From contig VFHL01000004.1 of the NCBI GenBank assembly GCA_009392005.1, positions 122,606-186,605 of the forward strand: a DNA stretch of 64,000 nt, written 5' to 3'. This stretch comes from SAR202 cluster bacterium. GTDB lineage: Bacteria; Chloroflexota; Dehalococcoidia; UBA6926; VFHL01. Of the stretch, positions 9,931 to 18,031 are shown piece after piece. The notes under the pieces were generated by a model. That model saw nothing but the letters and a program-made list of their open reading frames with translations. It was not told where the DNA came from and ran no database searches. Both the position numbers and the translations under genes were made by a program. How positions within the stretch are numbered: position 1 is the first letter of the stretch; every line of letters begins with the position of its first letter.

Positions 9931-12150
9931 CTAATCATGGTCATCGTCATCATGATCATGACCTTCATGCGCGATATCAGGATCAAATTGCAACAACAAA
10001 CTTGGGGCTCTATCGCCCCATTTCCGCAAGACACGGTTGAAATTCTTTTGGCTTTGTTTCACAACTTCTCCCTCGGGAATACTAACGAATAATTTGTGCT
10101 CAAATCGCTCGACGTTAAGTTCAGGTAGGGCTAATACTCGAAAGCCGTGTGAGCGAAACTGCATACTAAGATCAATATCCAGATTTCGATAAAACCTAAA
10201 TTTTTCATCAAATAAACCAACCCGTTTTATGTCTTCACGCCGAAACGCGTAACAATATGCCTGCATCGCATCCACTTCGCCCGATTCATTCTCATCAAAA
10301 TGCCGCAAATCGTAGCTACGCAATCCCCATCGTCCAACTAATCCAATTGACGGATCTTGAAGTGTACCAATAACCTGAGAAAACAAATCGCCGGTGGGGG
10401 CCACACTTAAATCCAAACCGACAATATATTTACCGGTCGCACTCTTTAGGGCAGTATTCTTACCCGCGCCTTCACCAAGTGCATGGTCAACGTGGAGAAC
10501 CTCTAGTCTTTGATCCTTTTTCTGCAAGTCATCTAACCAGATTGACAAGCCACTCGTTGTCCCATTCTCTACCACGATGACTTCAGCTTGAGTATCGGGG
10601 AGGTTCTTCAACGTATTTGTCACACATCTCTGGACGTCTTCCGGATAATCGTGAGCAAGAATAATTACTGAAATTTCCTTCGTACTAGGCTGTGCCAGCC
10701 GTGATTCAACGCTATCAGGACCAGAGATAGCACGCGCGAGTGATTTAAGTTTTGCTGAATCGGTAGGTTGCAATTGTCGAATCGTCGTACCATCTTTAGT
10801 GTCTTCTACCTCATAACCTTGCTGATGAACCTGTGCACGTAGATCATCCGCTATCAAATAATCCTTCTTCTGCCTGAGAACATTTCTTTCGTGCACTGTC
10901 TCGTTAATCATGGTCGGTATGCTAATCGCGACGTTATTCTGCTCGACGAGTTCGAGACCTAGCAAGCGATCAAAATCCTCGAGTAACTCTAATTTGGTAC
11001 TTGAGTTTAATTTTGATTGAGCCATCTGCCACATCGTTGCGACAGCACGTGGCATGTTTAAATCATCATCAACATATCCCCAAAATCTCGATCTCCACAC
11101 TTTAGCCTCTTCATCATCAGCTTCCACAGATTGATCTGTCCATTGAATGACCAAATTCCGTAATCGGTCCAAAGCACTCTGCGCAGCGATTAACCCTGGA
11201 AATGTGAAATTCATTCGGTTTCGATAATGCGTCAAAAAACAAAGGTACCTAAAAGCCAACGGATCAAAGCCTCTATCCTCAATCTCGCTCAAGGTATAGG
11301 AATTACCGGTCGATTTCGCCATTTTCAATCCATCAACGAGTAAATGTTGACTATGAGTCCAGTAACGAACTACTTCGTGACCAAGTGCTCCTTCACTCTG
11401 AGCAATCTCACCCTCATGATGAGGGAAAATGTTATCTACACCGCCCGTATGGATGTCAAATGTCTCACCGAGGTACCGTGTCGACATCGCCGAGCATTCG
11501 ATATGCCACCCAGGAAACCCCTCACCCCAAGGACTATTCCACTTCATCTCTCGGCCATCCTCCGCCAATTTCCACAAGGTGAAATCAATCTGATTCTTTT
11601 TCAGCGGATCAGGATCAATACGGACCCCTTCCAACAAAGTTTCCAACGCATTGCCAGACAATTTTCCATAGTTTGAATACCGCTCTACATCAAAATACAC
11701 ATTACCTTCTACGACATAGGCCAAATTACGAATAATTAGCTGCTCAACCATATTGATCATATCTGGTACATGATCGGTCGCTTTCGGAAAAAATTGAGCG
11801 GGCAGAATGTTCATTGCGTCTTCATCACGACGAAACGCTTCCGTATAATATTCCGCTATCTGCGCTGATGTTTTACCTTCAGCCAATGCAGCCAAAATCA
11901 TCTTGTCGCCGCCTTGCTCAAGGGCTTCTTGGCGCATATGGCCAACATCGGTAATGTTCTTGATGTGTTCGACCTCAAAGCCATTGGCTGCAAGACTTCT
12001 TCGTAGTAAATCAGCGGTTAAGAACGCTCGAAGGTTGCCAATATGAATGTAACGATAGACGGTCGGTCCGCACGTGTAGATGCTAACTTTACCTGGAGTT
12101 ATTGAATGGAATTCTTCCTTCTTGCGATTTAATGTGTTGTACAGTTCCAT
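9931..12150 (-). CDS. cysS: Cysteinyl-tRNA synthetase fused to a C-terminal family 2 glycosyltransferase-like domain
   Basis: 739 residues, far longer than the usual 460-480 of CysRS. Residues 1 to about 465 are a complete synthetase: zinc Cys27, HIGN at 36-39, HIECSAMS, the HHEGEIAQSEG zinc/active-site segment and KMAKS near 277. From about residue 490 a GT-A type glycosyltransferase family 2 domain begins (EISVIILAHDYPEDV, VIVVENGTT, GEGAGKNTALKSATG, then FDEKFRFYRNLDIDLSMQFR). The expected DxD is replaced by GLDLSV, so catalysis is doubtful. The protein ends in a His/Asp-rich tail (HEGHDHDDDDHD) that could bind metal. The frame is open throughout. A real fusion is the simplest reading; its purpose is unknown. 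Confidence 0.93.
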   Translation of the reverse strand: MELYNTLNRKKEEFHSITPGKVSIYTCGPTVYRYIHIGNLRAFLTADLLRRSLAANGFEVEHIKNITDVGHMRQEALEQGGDKMILAALAEGKTSAQIAEYYTEAFRRDEDAMNILPAQFFPKATDHVPDMINMVEQLIIRNLAYVVEGNVYFDVERYSNYGKLSGNALETLLEGVRIDPDPLKKNQIDFTLWKLAEDGREMKWNSPWGEGFPGWHIECSAMSTRYLGETFDIHTGGVDNIFPHHEGEIAQSEGALGHEVVRYWTHSQHLLVDGLKMAKSTGNSYTLSEIEDRGFDPLAFRYLCFLTHYRNRMNFTFPGLIAAQSALDRLRNLVIQWTDQSVEADDEEAKVWRSRFWGYVDDDLNMPRAVATMWQMAQSKLNSSTKLELLEDFDRLLGLELVEQNNVAISIPTMINETVHERNVLRQKKDYLIADDLRAQVHQQGYEVEDTKDGTTIRQLQPTDSAKLKSLARAISGPDSVESRLAQPSTKEISVIILAHDYPEDVQRCVTNTLKNLPDTQAEVIVVENGTTSGLSIWLDDLQKKDQRLEVLHVDHALGEGAGKNTALKSATGKYIVGLDLSVAPTGDLFSQVIGTLQDPSIGLVGRWGLRSYDLRHFDENESGEVDAMQAYCYAFRREDIKRVGLFDEKFRFYRNLDIDLSMQFRSHGFRVLALPELNVERFEHKLFVSIPEGEVVKQSQKNFNRVLRKWGDRAPSLLLQFDPDIAHEGHDHDDDDHD

Positions 12151-12404
12151 AGGCTTCCTCTAGTGATCAGTAATAACACTCAAACCAAACTCAAAATTTG
12201 GGCCTCAATCCACCAATTCTTTTCGGTCCCTCTTAACGTAAACATAGTACAATCGACCCACAACAGAGACAATCAAAACATCAATATTCTCCATCTTTAA
12301 GTCCAAATTCGTTGTTCTCTTACGTGATTTTTATCAACATATCTTTAATTCTTCATACCGGTTTTTGAACCCTCTAATAATTTCTTGCAAGCGTATAAGA
12401 AAGT

Positions 12405-13475
12405 TTAGGAGTCAGACTGTTCTTCGACGGACTCATCTGGGTCGTCAAACAGTGGGCCCCTATCCATCAACTTCATAGGATCACTAAACGTCTCTATTTG
12501 TTCCAAAGATTCAGTCGCCACTTGTTTTATAGAGGCATCTTGATGATTCAGTAATTTCCGAAGTATTTCGACCGCGTGCCCCCCACCGATGGTCCCTAAA
12601 GCGGTAACTGCCATCCATTGAACTTCAGAATCAACATCTTCAACCAAATTCGCCAACTCAGGCACAACTTCCTCGCTACCCAATTCGGCAGCTGCATGCG
12701 CTGATTCGTAACGCAACAACGGAGAAGGGTTCGACATCTCATCGATAATAAAGTCAAGCCAACTTTCATCTCCACTCAATCCCATCGCGTACAACGCGCT
12801 CCCTTTTAACCGTTCATCTTCATCATCATAAAAATCGCGAATGATGTCGTACACTTCGGATTTGCTGACAGGGCCCAAAGCCTCTACAACCCGGCGCCTG
12901 ACCTCCAAAGTTTCTTCTGGATCATAAATGGACTCCATCAATCCGTTGATTACTAAATCTTGATCAACAGGCAACAGTTTTCCCAGTTCCCCCTGTAAAG
13001 CGAATTTACCCACTAATTGCGTTGCAACACTTCTAACTTCTTCTTCTTCATCCGTCCTCATCAATTGTATGATTGGCGCGATGATAGTGCGGTCCTCACA
13101 GTCCCAAAGTCCTTTGATTGATGCTTTTCTGATTTGCGCATCAACATCACTGAGTGATAATCGGAACACCGATTCATATTCCAACTCCGGGTTGTCGTCA
13201 GCGAGTTCAACCAGAGTTTCACTCAATTCCGCTCGCCGATCTGTTGATATGGAGCTCCAAATTTGTTGGAGTAAATTTGTCTTCTCAAGATCCAGTCCTG
13301 ACAGCAGATTCATGCCGTCAGATTCAAGTTTCTCGGTTCCTTCTACTAGCAACGTCAAATATGTTTCAAATTCGTCCACTTGATCATGTGCTCCTACAAA
13401 TGCAATATGTAACGGGTTCCATGCAGGGGAGAGAGATATCGCCGGCAACCTGCTCATGTTAGAATCATCACACAC
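12405..13475 (-). CDS. HEAT-repeat protein
   Basis: 356 residues made largely of tandem helical repeats (for example SVATQLVGKFAL, RVVEALGPVS, SALYAMGLSGDESWLDFI, ESAHAAAELGSEEVVPELA, MAVTALGTIGGGHAVEILRKLL), each with the paired-helix spacing of HEAT/PBS-lyase repeats. The C-terminus is acidic. The GTG at 13475 has a GAAGG ribosome site seven bases away, so it is preferred to the ATG six codons later. Such proteins are scaffolds or, in phycobilisome-lyase relatives, bilin-attachment factors; nothing here points to bilins. It is divergent from nth with about 30 bp between, so the two share a promoter region. Confidence 0.85.
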   Translation of the reverse strand: MCDDSNMSRLPAISLSPAWNPLHIAFVGAHDQVDEFETYLTLLVEGTEKLESDGMNLLSGLDLEKTNLLQQIWSSISTDRRAELSETLVELADDNPELEYESVFRLSLSDVDAQIRKASIKGLWDCEDRTIIAPIIQLMRTDEEEEVRSVATQLVGKFALQGELGKLLPVDQDLVINGLMESIYDPEETLEVRRRVVEALGPVSKSEVYDIIRDFYDDEDERLKGSALYAMGLSGDESWLDFIIDEMSNPSPLLRYESAHAAAELGSEEVVPELANLVEDVDSEVQWMAVTALGTIGGGHAVEILRKLLNHQDASIKQVATESLEQIETFSDPMKLMDRGPLFDDPDESVEEQSDS

Positions 13476-13506
13476 TTTTAGCCTTCAAGTAAACTACGGA
13501 GCGAGA

Positions 13507-14184
13507 ATGCCCTTAAGCACCACGCCAGTTCTCCAGATCCTCCTTGAGAATTATGGAATCCGTGAATGGTATGCTCGCCGCGACCCGGTTAGCGAACTCG
13601 TCTTCACTATCTTGACGCAAAATACCTCTGACGCGAATGCTTTCAGAGCGTTTGACAGTTTAACTAGTAGTTTCAAGAATTGGACTGAAATAGCTAACGC
13701 AGACGAGGCTGATATTGCCAAATTGATTAAGTTTGGCGGCCTTTCAAACGTAAAAGCTCCTAGGATCAAAAAGATTCTCCAGCAATTACCTGAAAACGAA
13801 GGGAGGATCAGCTTATCCTTCCTTGAGGAAATGCAGTTGGAAGAAGCCAAAATATGGCTAACATCACTTGATGGAGTAGGGCCGAAAACAGCCGCTTGCG
13901 TCTTGCTTTTTTCGTTTGGTAAACCTGCTATGCCTGTCGATACCCATGTGTTCCGTGTCGCGAAACGGCTAAACTTAATTGATGAAAACGTAACAGTAGA
14001 TCAAGCACATCCCCTGCTTGAACAAGCTGTTGGACCAGAAAATGTTTACAATTTCCACATTTCGATGATCGAGCATGGCCGCCGAATTTGTCATGCTCGA
14101 ACCCCAAATTGCACCCAATGCTTTCTAAACAATATCTGCCCATCAAAAAGGAGTAATCAAAGGTCTGTTCGAGAATCATCTTAG
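13507..14184 (+). CDS. nth: Endonuclease III-like DNA glycosylase with 4Fe-4S cluster
   Basis: 225 residues from MPLSTTPVLQ; an upstream in-frame ATG at 13456 overlaps the divergent HEAT gene, and GGAGCGAG before 13507 favours the later start. The helix-hairpin-helix segment LTSLDGVGPKTAACVLLF is followed by the catalytic aspartate region MPVDTHVFRVAKRL. The C-terminus has the cluster motif C-x6-C-x2-C-x5-C (CHARTPNC...CPS). The protein lacks the usual catalytic Lys context of E. coli Nth only in part, since the helix holds K in GPKTAA. It excises oxidised pyrimidines or related lesions in base-excision repair. A MutY or UdgX role is less likely. Confidence 0.9.
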   Translation: MPLSTTPVLQILLENYGIREWYARRDPVSELVFTILTQNTSDANAFRAFDSLTSSFKNWTEIANADEADIAKLIKFGGLSNVKAPRIKKILQQLPENEGRISLSFLEEMQLEEAKIWLTSLDGVGPKTAACVLLFSFGKPAMPVDTHVFRVAKRLNLIDENVTVDQAHPLLEQAVGPENVYNFHISMIEHGRRICHARTPNCTQCFLNNICPSKRSNQRSVRESS

Positions 14185-14287
14185 CTGCGTGTCGATATGA
14201 ACTTATTCAGCGATGCTTGATATATAATCATTCTGAAGTATTAAATAGATAACATCTACATAGCGGAAAAGGAGGTCTGGTGTAACC

Positions 14288-15208
14288 ATGGAAATAGGTG
14301 CTTTCAAGCTTGAAGACTTTCCAGATGAAATACGACAGCCCCATCTGTTTTTAACTCTCCGACCATGGATTGATGTCGGTTCTGTTGGTACAAGATCATT
14401 AAATTTCTTAGAACAGTATCTTTCATCCGAATCATTGGGGCGTCTCGAAAAACCAGGAAACTTTTATGATTTCACGCGATACCGTCCCCAATTGAGAAGA
14501 GTGTCCGGTGTTCGACAAGTTGATTTACCGAACACAACATTAAGATATGCCAAGGGGCCAGGAGATCATGATTTCATATTCGTTCATGCGCTAGAACCAC
14601 ACAACCAAGCAGAGACGTTCATAGAATCTTTAATAGAACTTATCACACGGTTTAAAACATCACGCTACATTCAGATTGGAAGTATGTATGGTTCATCCCC
14701 TCACACACGCCCCCTATCTGTAACGGGCCAAGCAACTGAAAAAATTGTTCAAGATCAATTAGACGGTTTGATGGCGATTCGTCCAAGTCGATATGAAGGC
14801 CCGACCAGTATCATCGCTTTGTTAACAGAACAATTGCAAAGTTTGGATGTCGACACGTTGAGTATGATGGTTCAGCTACCACCCTATATCGGCCTAGAAG
14901 AAGATCGTAAGGGGCAGGAAACCGTCCTGAAGTTATTAGATGTTTTGTACAAATTTTCTTATGATCTCAGTGACGTTCACAGGCAAGGTAACATGCAGTA
15001 CAGAGAGATAGAGAAGGCTGTACAAGCCGACCCCCAAACTCAGAGCATGGTTCAGCGGCTAGAAGAAGCCTATGACGCAAATACCGCATCAAGCTCAAGT
15101 GGGACATCTGACCTCGAAGAATCCTCACTATCACCGGAGGTAGAGCAATTCCTAAAGGATTTAGAGCAAACCCGTGGTGAAGATGACACACAAAGGTCCG
15201 GAATGTAG
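14288..15208 (+). CDS. PAC2 family protein (proteasome-assembly-chaperone-like)
   Basis: 306 residues starting MEIGAFKLEDFPDEIRQPH after the strong ribosome site AAAGGAGGT. The core (PHLFLTLRPWIDVGSVGTRSLNFL, FIFVHALEPHNQAETFIESLI, YIQIGSMYGSSPHTRPLSV, LMAIRPSRYEGPTSIIALL) matches the PAC2 fold of actinobacterial and archaeal ATP-grasp/PAC2 proteins. The C-terminal 60 residues are acidic, Ser-rich and probably disordered. Function in bacteria without proteasomes is unknown. A small membrane ORF starts inside its 3' end and overlaps the start of argC, so the three may be translationally coupled. Confidence 0.82.
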   Translation: MEIGAFKLEDFPDEIRQPHLFLTLRPWIDVGSVGTRSLNFLEQYLSSESLGRLEKPGNFYDFTRYRPQLRRVSGVRQVDLPNTTLRYAKGPGDHDFIFVHALEPHNQAETFIESLIELITRFKTSRYIQIGSMYGSSPHTRPLSVTGQATEKIVQDQLDGLMAIRPSRYEGPTSIIALLTEQLQSLDVDTLSMMVQLPPYIGLEEDRKGQETVLKLLDVLYKFSYDLSDVHRQGNMQYREIEKAVQADPQTQSMVQRLEEAYDANTASSSSGTSDLEESSLSPEVEQFLKDLEQTRGEDDTQRSGM

Positions 15209-15335
15209 TGCTGATTTGTGGTTTAAAGCGATAGTGGCTACCATAGTACTCCTATTAGCAATCCAACATGTTAGAAACCGTGAACAAATTAACGGAATTT
15301 TAAGATCCGATAAAGGCGAGGTGCGTGAATCATGA
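15183..15335 (+). CDS. Small single-pass membrane protein (50 aa), coupled between PAC2 gene and argC
   Basis: A 50-codon frame starting MTHKGPECSADLWFKAIV, overlapping the last 26 bases of the PAC2 gene and ending in TGA that overlaps the argC start as ATGA. Residues 15-28 (KAIVATIVLLLAI) form one predicted membrane segment, followed by a basic cytoplasmic tail (VRNREQINGILRSDKGEV). GGTGAAG upstream is a weak ribosome site. The overlaps on both sides, in the manner of translational coupling, are the main support. No homologue is recognised. Confidence 0.45.
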   Translation: MTHKGPECSADLWFKAIVATIVLLLAIQHVRNREQINGILRSDKGEVRES

Positions 15336-16369
15336 TCAGAGCTGGAATCATAAATGTAACGGGTTACGCTGGTATTGAATTAGCACGTATATTAAAGAAT
15401 CATGGGGAGATCAACCTCGTGGGTGTTACCGGGAGAAGCATGGCAGGCCAAAACCTAGATGAGGCTTTCCCATTCTTGGACAGCATGAACATGCCAATCC
15501 TTGAGGAAGACGCTTTGGAAGGCGTTGACATAATTTTCTCAGCGCTTCCGCATAAAGCCAGCGCTGAGGCATGCGTGCGCCACTTGGAGCAAGGATCGCG
15601 TGTTGTTGATATTTCAGCCGACTTTCGACTAAAGAATGTCGACGAGTATGAAGAGTGGTACCAACCCCATCCTGCTCCAACATACCTGGAGGAAGCAGTG
15701 TATGGACTAACTGAATTGCATCGGAAAGAGCTCACAGATGCCAAGTTAGTCGCAAACCCAGGTTGCTACCCAACTGGAGCAGTGCTTGGACTCGCACCAC
15801 TAGCACAAGCAGGTCTCATCCAATCTGATGTGATCGTTGATTCCAAATCCGGAGTTTCGGGTGCAGGAAGAACTTTGAGTTTAACAGTGCATTATTCGGA
15901 AGTTAATGAAAATGTTTCCGCATACGGCTTGGATGGTCATCGACACTACCCAGAGATAGTTCAAGAATTGCGCGATGCTTCACCAGAGACACCATGGAGA
16001 GTAACTTTTACACCACATTTGATCCCTATGACGCGAGGCATCCTTTCGACCATTTATCTGACACCAAATGATGGAGAATTTAGTTTCGATGAAAGCGGCA
16101 AGAAACGGTTACAAGAGTTGTATCAAGAACATTATCGAAATGAGCCCTTTGTTCGGGTCGCATCCTCACCACCACAAACTAAGCAGGTTTATGGTAGTAA
16201 TATGACACTTGTCTACCCGACAATGGATTTCAGAGCAGGAAGAATTGTCGTTGTCACGGTATTGGATAATTTGGTCAAAGGAGCGGCTGGCCAAGCAATT
16301 CAAAACATGAATGTGATGTACGGCCTACCTGAAAACCAAGGACTTGAAGGCCTAGCCATTTATCCATAA
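15332..16369 (+). CDS. argC: N-acetyl-gamma-glutamyl-phosphate reductase
   Basis: 345 residues. The N-terminal NAD(P)-binding region begins MIRAGIINVTGYAGIELARIL, and the catalytic cysteine is in VANPGCYPTGAVLGLAPL; SGVSGAGRT and HRHYPEIVQEL are typical ArgC segments. It reduces N-acetylglutamyl phosphate to the semialdehyde in arginine synthesis. The start has GGCGAGGTG upstream and overlaps the stop of the small membrane ORF. No other arg gene is adjacent, so the pathway is scattered. Length is normal. Confidence 0.96.
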   Translation: MIRAGIINVTGYAGIELARILKNHGEINLVGVTGRSMAGQNLDEAFPFLDSMNMPILEEDALEGVDIIFSALPHKASAEACVRHLEQGSRVVDISADFRLKNVDEYEEWYQPHPAPTYLEEAVYGLTELHRKELTDAKLVANPGCYPTGAVLGLAPLAQAGLIQSDVIVDSKSGVSGAGRTLSLTVHYSEVNENVSAYGLDGHRHYPEIVQELRDASPETPWRVTFTPHLIPMTRGILSTIYLTPNDGEFSFDESGKKRLQELYQEHYRNEPFVRVASSPPQTKQVYGSNMTLVYPTMDFRAGRIVVVTVLDNLVKGAAGQAIQNMNVMYGLPENQGLEGLAIYP

Positions 16370-16481
16370 AAAAACCATCTTTATTCTTGTTATTTGATGA
16401 TTGAATGGATGGCTCGAATGCGTAGGTTGTCGTTCTGAATTTCGACGATATTAAACCCTGAATTTAACAGGACCAGGACCG

Positions 16482-16733
16482 CTAGGGTCTTGATTCAGAT
16501 TCAGCCAGATTGTGAATCCCCGAAAAAACCAAACGGATCAATTTATCATATTGTGAAACATTTCGGCCCTCTTTAGGTTCGCTTCGATCCCAATACAACA
16601 AAATCACCACGCCGAAAATATCGTCGGCGATGACACCATGCACATCTCCAGGATATTTTTTCGATACTCCGCTAACAACAACCTTTTCACAAGAACGGTT
16701 CATCTGTCGGCAATCGGATTGATGGTAGTTCAT
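16482..16733 (-). CDS. Hypothetical small protein
   Basis: A minus-strand frame in the 577-bp gap between argC and nrdR. Taking the internal Met (MNYHQSDCRQMNRSCEKVVV), it gives 83 residues with a hydrophobic strand (DIFGVVILLYWD) and a charged C-terminus. The frame remains open further upstream to about 16844, but that part is low-complexity and overlaps the nrdR promoter. There is no convincing ribosome site and no recognised family. It may be a decayed gene or chance. Confidence 0.3.
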   Translation of the reverse strand: MNYHQSDCRQMNRSCEKVVVSGVSKKYPGDVHGVIADDIFGVVILLYWDRSEPKEGRNVSQYDKLIRLVFSGIHNLAESESRP

Positions 16734-16820
16734 CGGAAGAAAACCTTCATTGACATGGAAACGGTGAGCGGCGCTTCTGCCCGGGCGCCCACATGTAGTG
16801 CGTTGTGCCGCGACGGGGTA

Positions 16821-16857
16821 CAATATATTGACAAGCCACAACATACAGTGTTAGATT
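16821..16857 (+). promoter_or_regulatory. Candidate nrdR promoter with overlapping NrdR box
   Basis: The palindrome CAATATATTG (16821-16830) fits the core of NrdR operators (C-W-ATATAT-W-G). It overlaps a perfect -35 hexamer TTGACA (16828-16833); an 18-base spacer leads to TAGATT (16852-16857) as -10. nrdR begins about 90 bp downstream. A second box at the usual spacing is not clear; CTATACGTAC at 16865 is a weak candidate. Autoregulation of the nrdR-nrdJ block is the inferred role. Confidence 0.5.
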
Positions 16858-16945
16858 ACACCAACTATACGTACTGGGTGCACTTTGGACTATGCAATTA
16901 AAGGTGTTGAACACACGCTCCGGAATACAGGTCAGGTGAACCACT

Positions 16946-17488
16946 GTGCTATGTCCATATTGTGGCGTCCAAGACTCCAAAGTCCTCGATTCCAGGAACA
17001 GCGAAGCTGCTGTCCGCAGGCGCAGGGAGTGCATAAGTTGCTCAAGAAGGTTTACAACCTACGAACGGCCCCAAAGCAATTCACTCTTCGTGATCAAACA
17101 AGATGGCCGAAGAGAGCCGTTTTCCCGCGAAAAATTACTGGATGGTTTGCTGAAGGCGTGTGCGAAACGCCCGTTACCTACGGGGAAAATCGAATCAATA
17201 GTGACCGAAATCGAATTGGACTCATTGAGACAAGGACGAGGAGAAATACCGAGCGTCCAAATTGGAGAGCTTGTTATGAATAAACTCCGAGACATGGACC
17301 GCGTGGCTTACATTCGTTTTGCCAGCGTGTACCGAGACTTTTCAGAAATAGACGACTTCCGAGTGGCTGCAGAAGCCCTCTTACACGAGGAGGGAGAGCG
17401 GGTACCCTCCGCCCAGCTCCCCCTTCTATTTCCTGAAGTCCCGGCCTCGAGGCGCACTAAACGGGGCCGGGCAGGGAAAAGTAGATGA
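16946..17488 (+). CDS. nrdR: Transcriptional repressor NrdR
   Basis: 180 residues with a GTG start preceded by AGGTGAA. The zinc ribbon [17 protein letters not shown]...[18 protein letters not shown] is diagnostic, followed by the ATP-cone ([21 protein letters not shown]) and [13 protein letters not shown]. NrdR senses (d)ATP and represses ribonucleotide reductase genes; nrdJ lies 540 bp downstream on the same strand, and an NrdR-box-like palindrome precedes nrdR. The C-terminal 25 residues are a basic extension ([13 protein letters not shown]). Confidence 0.97.
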   Translation: MLCPYCGVQDSKVLDSRNSEAAVRRRRECISCSRRFTTYERPQSNSLFVIKQDGRREPFSREKLLDGLLKACAKRPLPTGKIESIVTEIELDSLRQGRGEIPSVQIGELVMNKLRDMDRVAYIRFASVYRDFSEIDDFRVAAEALLHEEGERVPSAQLPLLFPEVPASRRTKRGRAGKSR

Positions 17489-17564
17489 TTACACCGAAGA
17501 ACAATATCTTTCAAAAAGACGGATGATTAGTACCGTAAGTGGTAGGTAGAGAAAGGAGACGGAG

Positions 17565-17840
17565 ATGCCAAGAGGAGTAGTAAAAAGAGTGATTGACGGG
17601 GAAACTGTTCAATTGCGGAACGGGGAAAAGGTAAAAGTCGCAGGCTTACAAGCTCCGCAGATCAATCAAACGGGTGGGCAGGCCGCTAAGCGACGATTAC
17701 AGTCAGTTCTTAGGCGAGGCACATCAATAGGATTATCTGATCCACAAGATCGTTCTGCCGAAAATTCAATCAGAACTGTGACAAAAGAAGGTAGAAACAT
17801 CGTCAAACTAGTGGCTCCAGCACGCACATCTCGCGTGTAA
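17565..17840 (+). CDS. Small SNase-like (thermonuclease-fold) protein
   Basis: 91 residues from MPRGVVKRVIDGETVQL, with AAAGGAGACGG as ribosome site. The pattern V-x-DG-x-TV-x-L-x-(N)GE-x-x-V-x-(G)L-x-AP...G-x-x-A resembles the N-terminal beta-barrel of staphylococcal nuclease-like domains, but the protein is too short for the full catalytic fold and the Arg/Glu active-site residues are not evident. It lies between nrdR and nrdJ and may be co-transcribed with them. Function unknown. Confidence 0.6.
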   Translation: MPRGVVKRVIDGETVQLRNGEKVKVAGLQAPQINQTGGQAAKRRLQSVLRRGTSIGLSDPQDRSAENSIRTVTKEGRNIVKLVAPARTSRV

Positions 17841-18031
17841 AAGTTCCACGACTGGCAGATAACAGAGCGGTTTATCTCGACCAGAAAATCGAGATAAGCC
17901 CTCTGGCTGTGTTTTTGCTCATAATTCAACGAATTGGTTGATTATGAACTAATCCTCAGCTAAATTTTACCTGTTGATCAGCATAATTGGTGAGATAGAA
18001 AAAAACTCGTTCATTGAGAATAACCCAGTGA

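Noticed and set aside
12151..12404. Possible T-box leader before cysS
   Set aside because: No TGGnACCGCG-type antiterminator sequence on the minus strand and no terminator.
16885..17283. 132-codon frame overlapping nrdR
   Set aside because: Shares the nrdR region in another frame; nrdR motifs settle the true frame.
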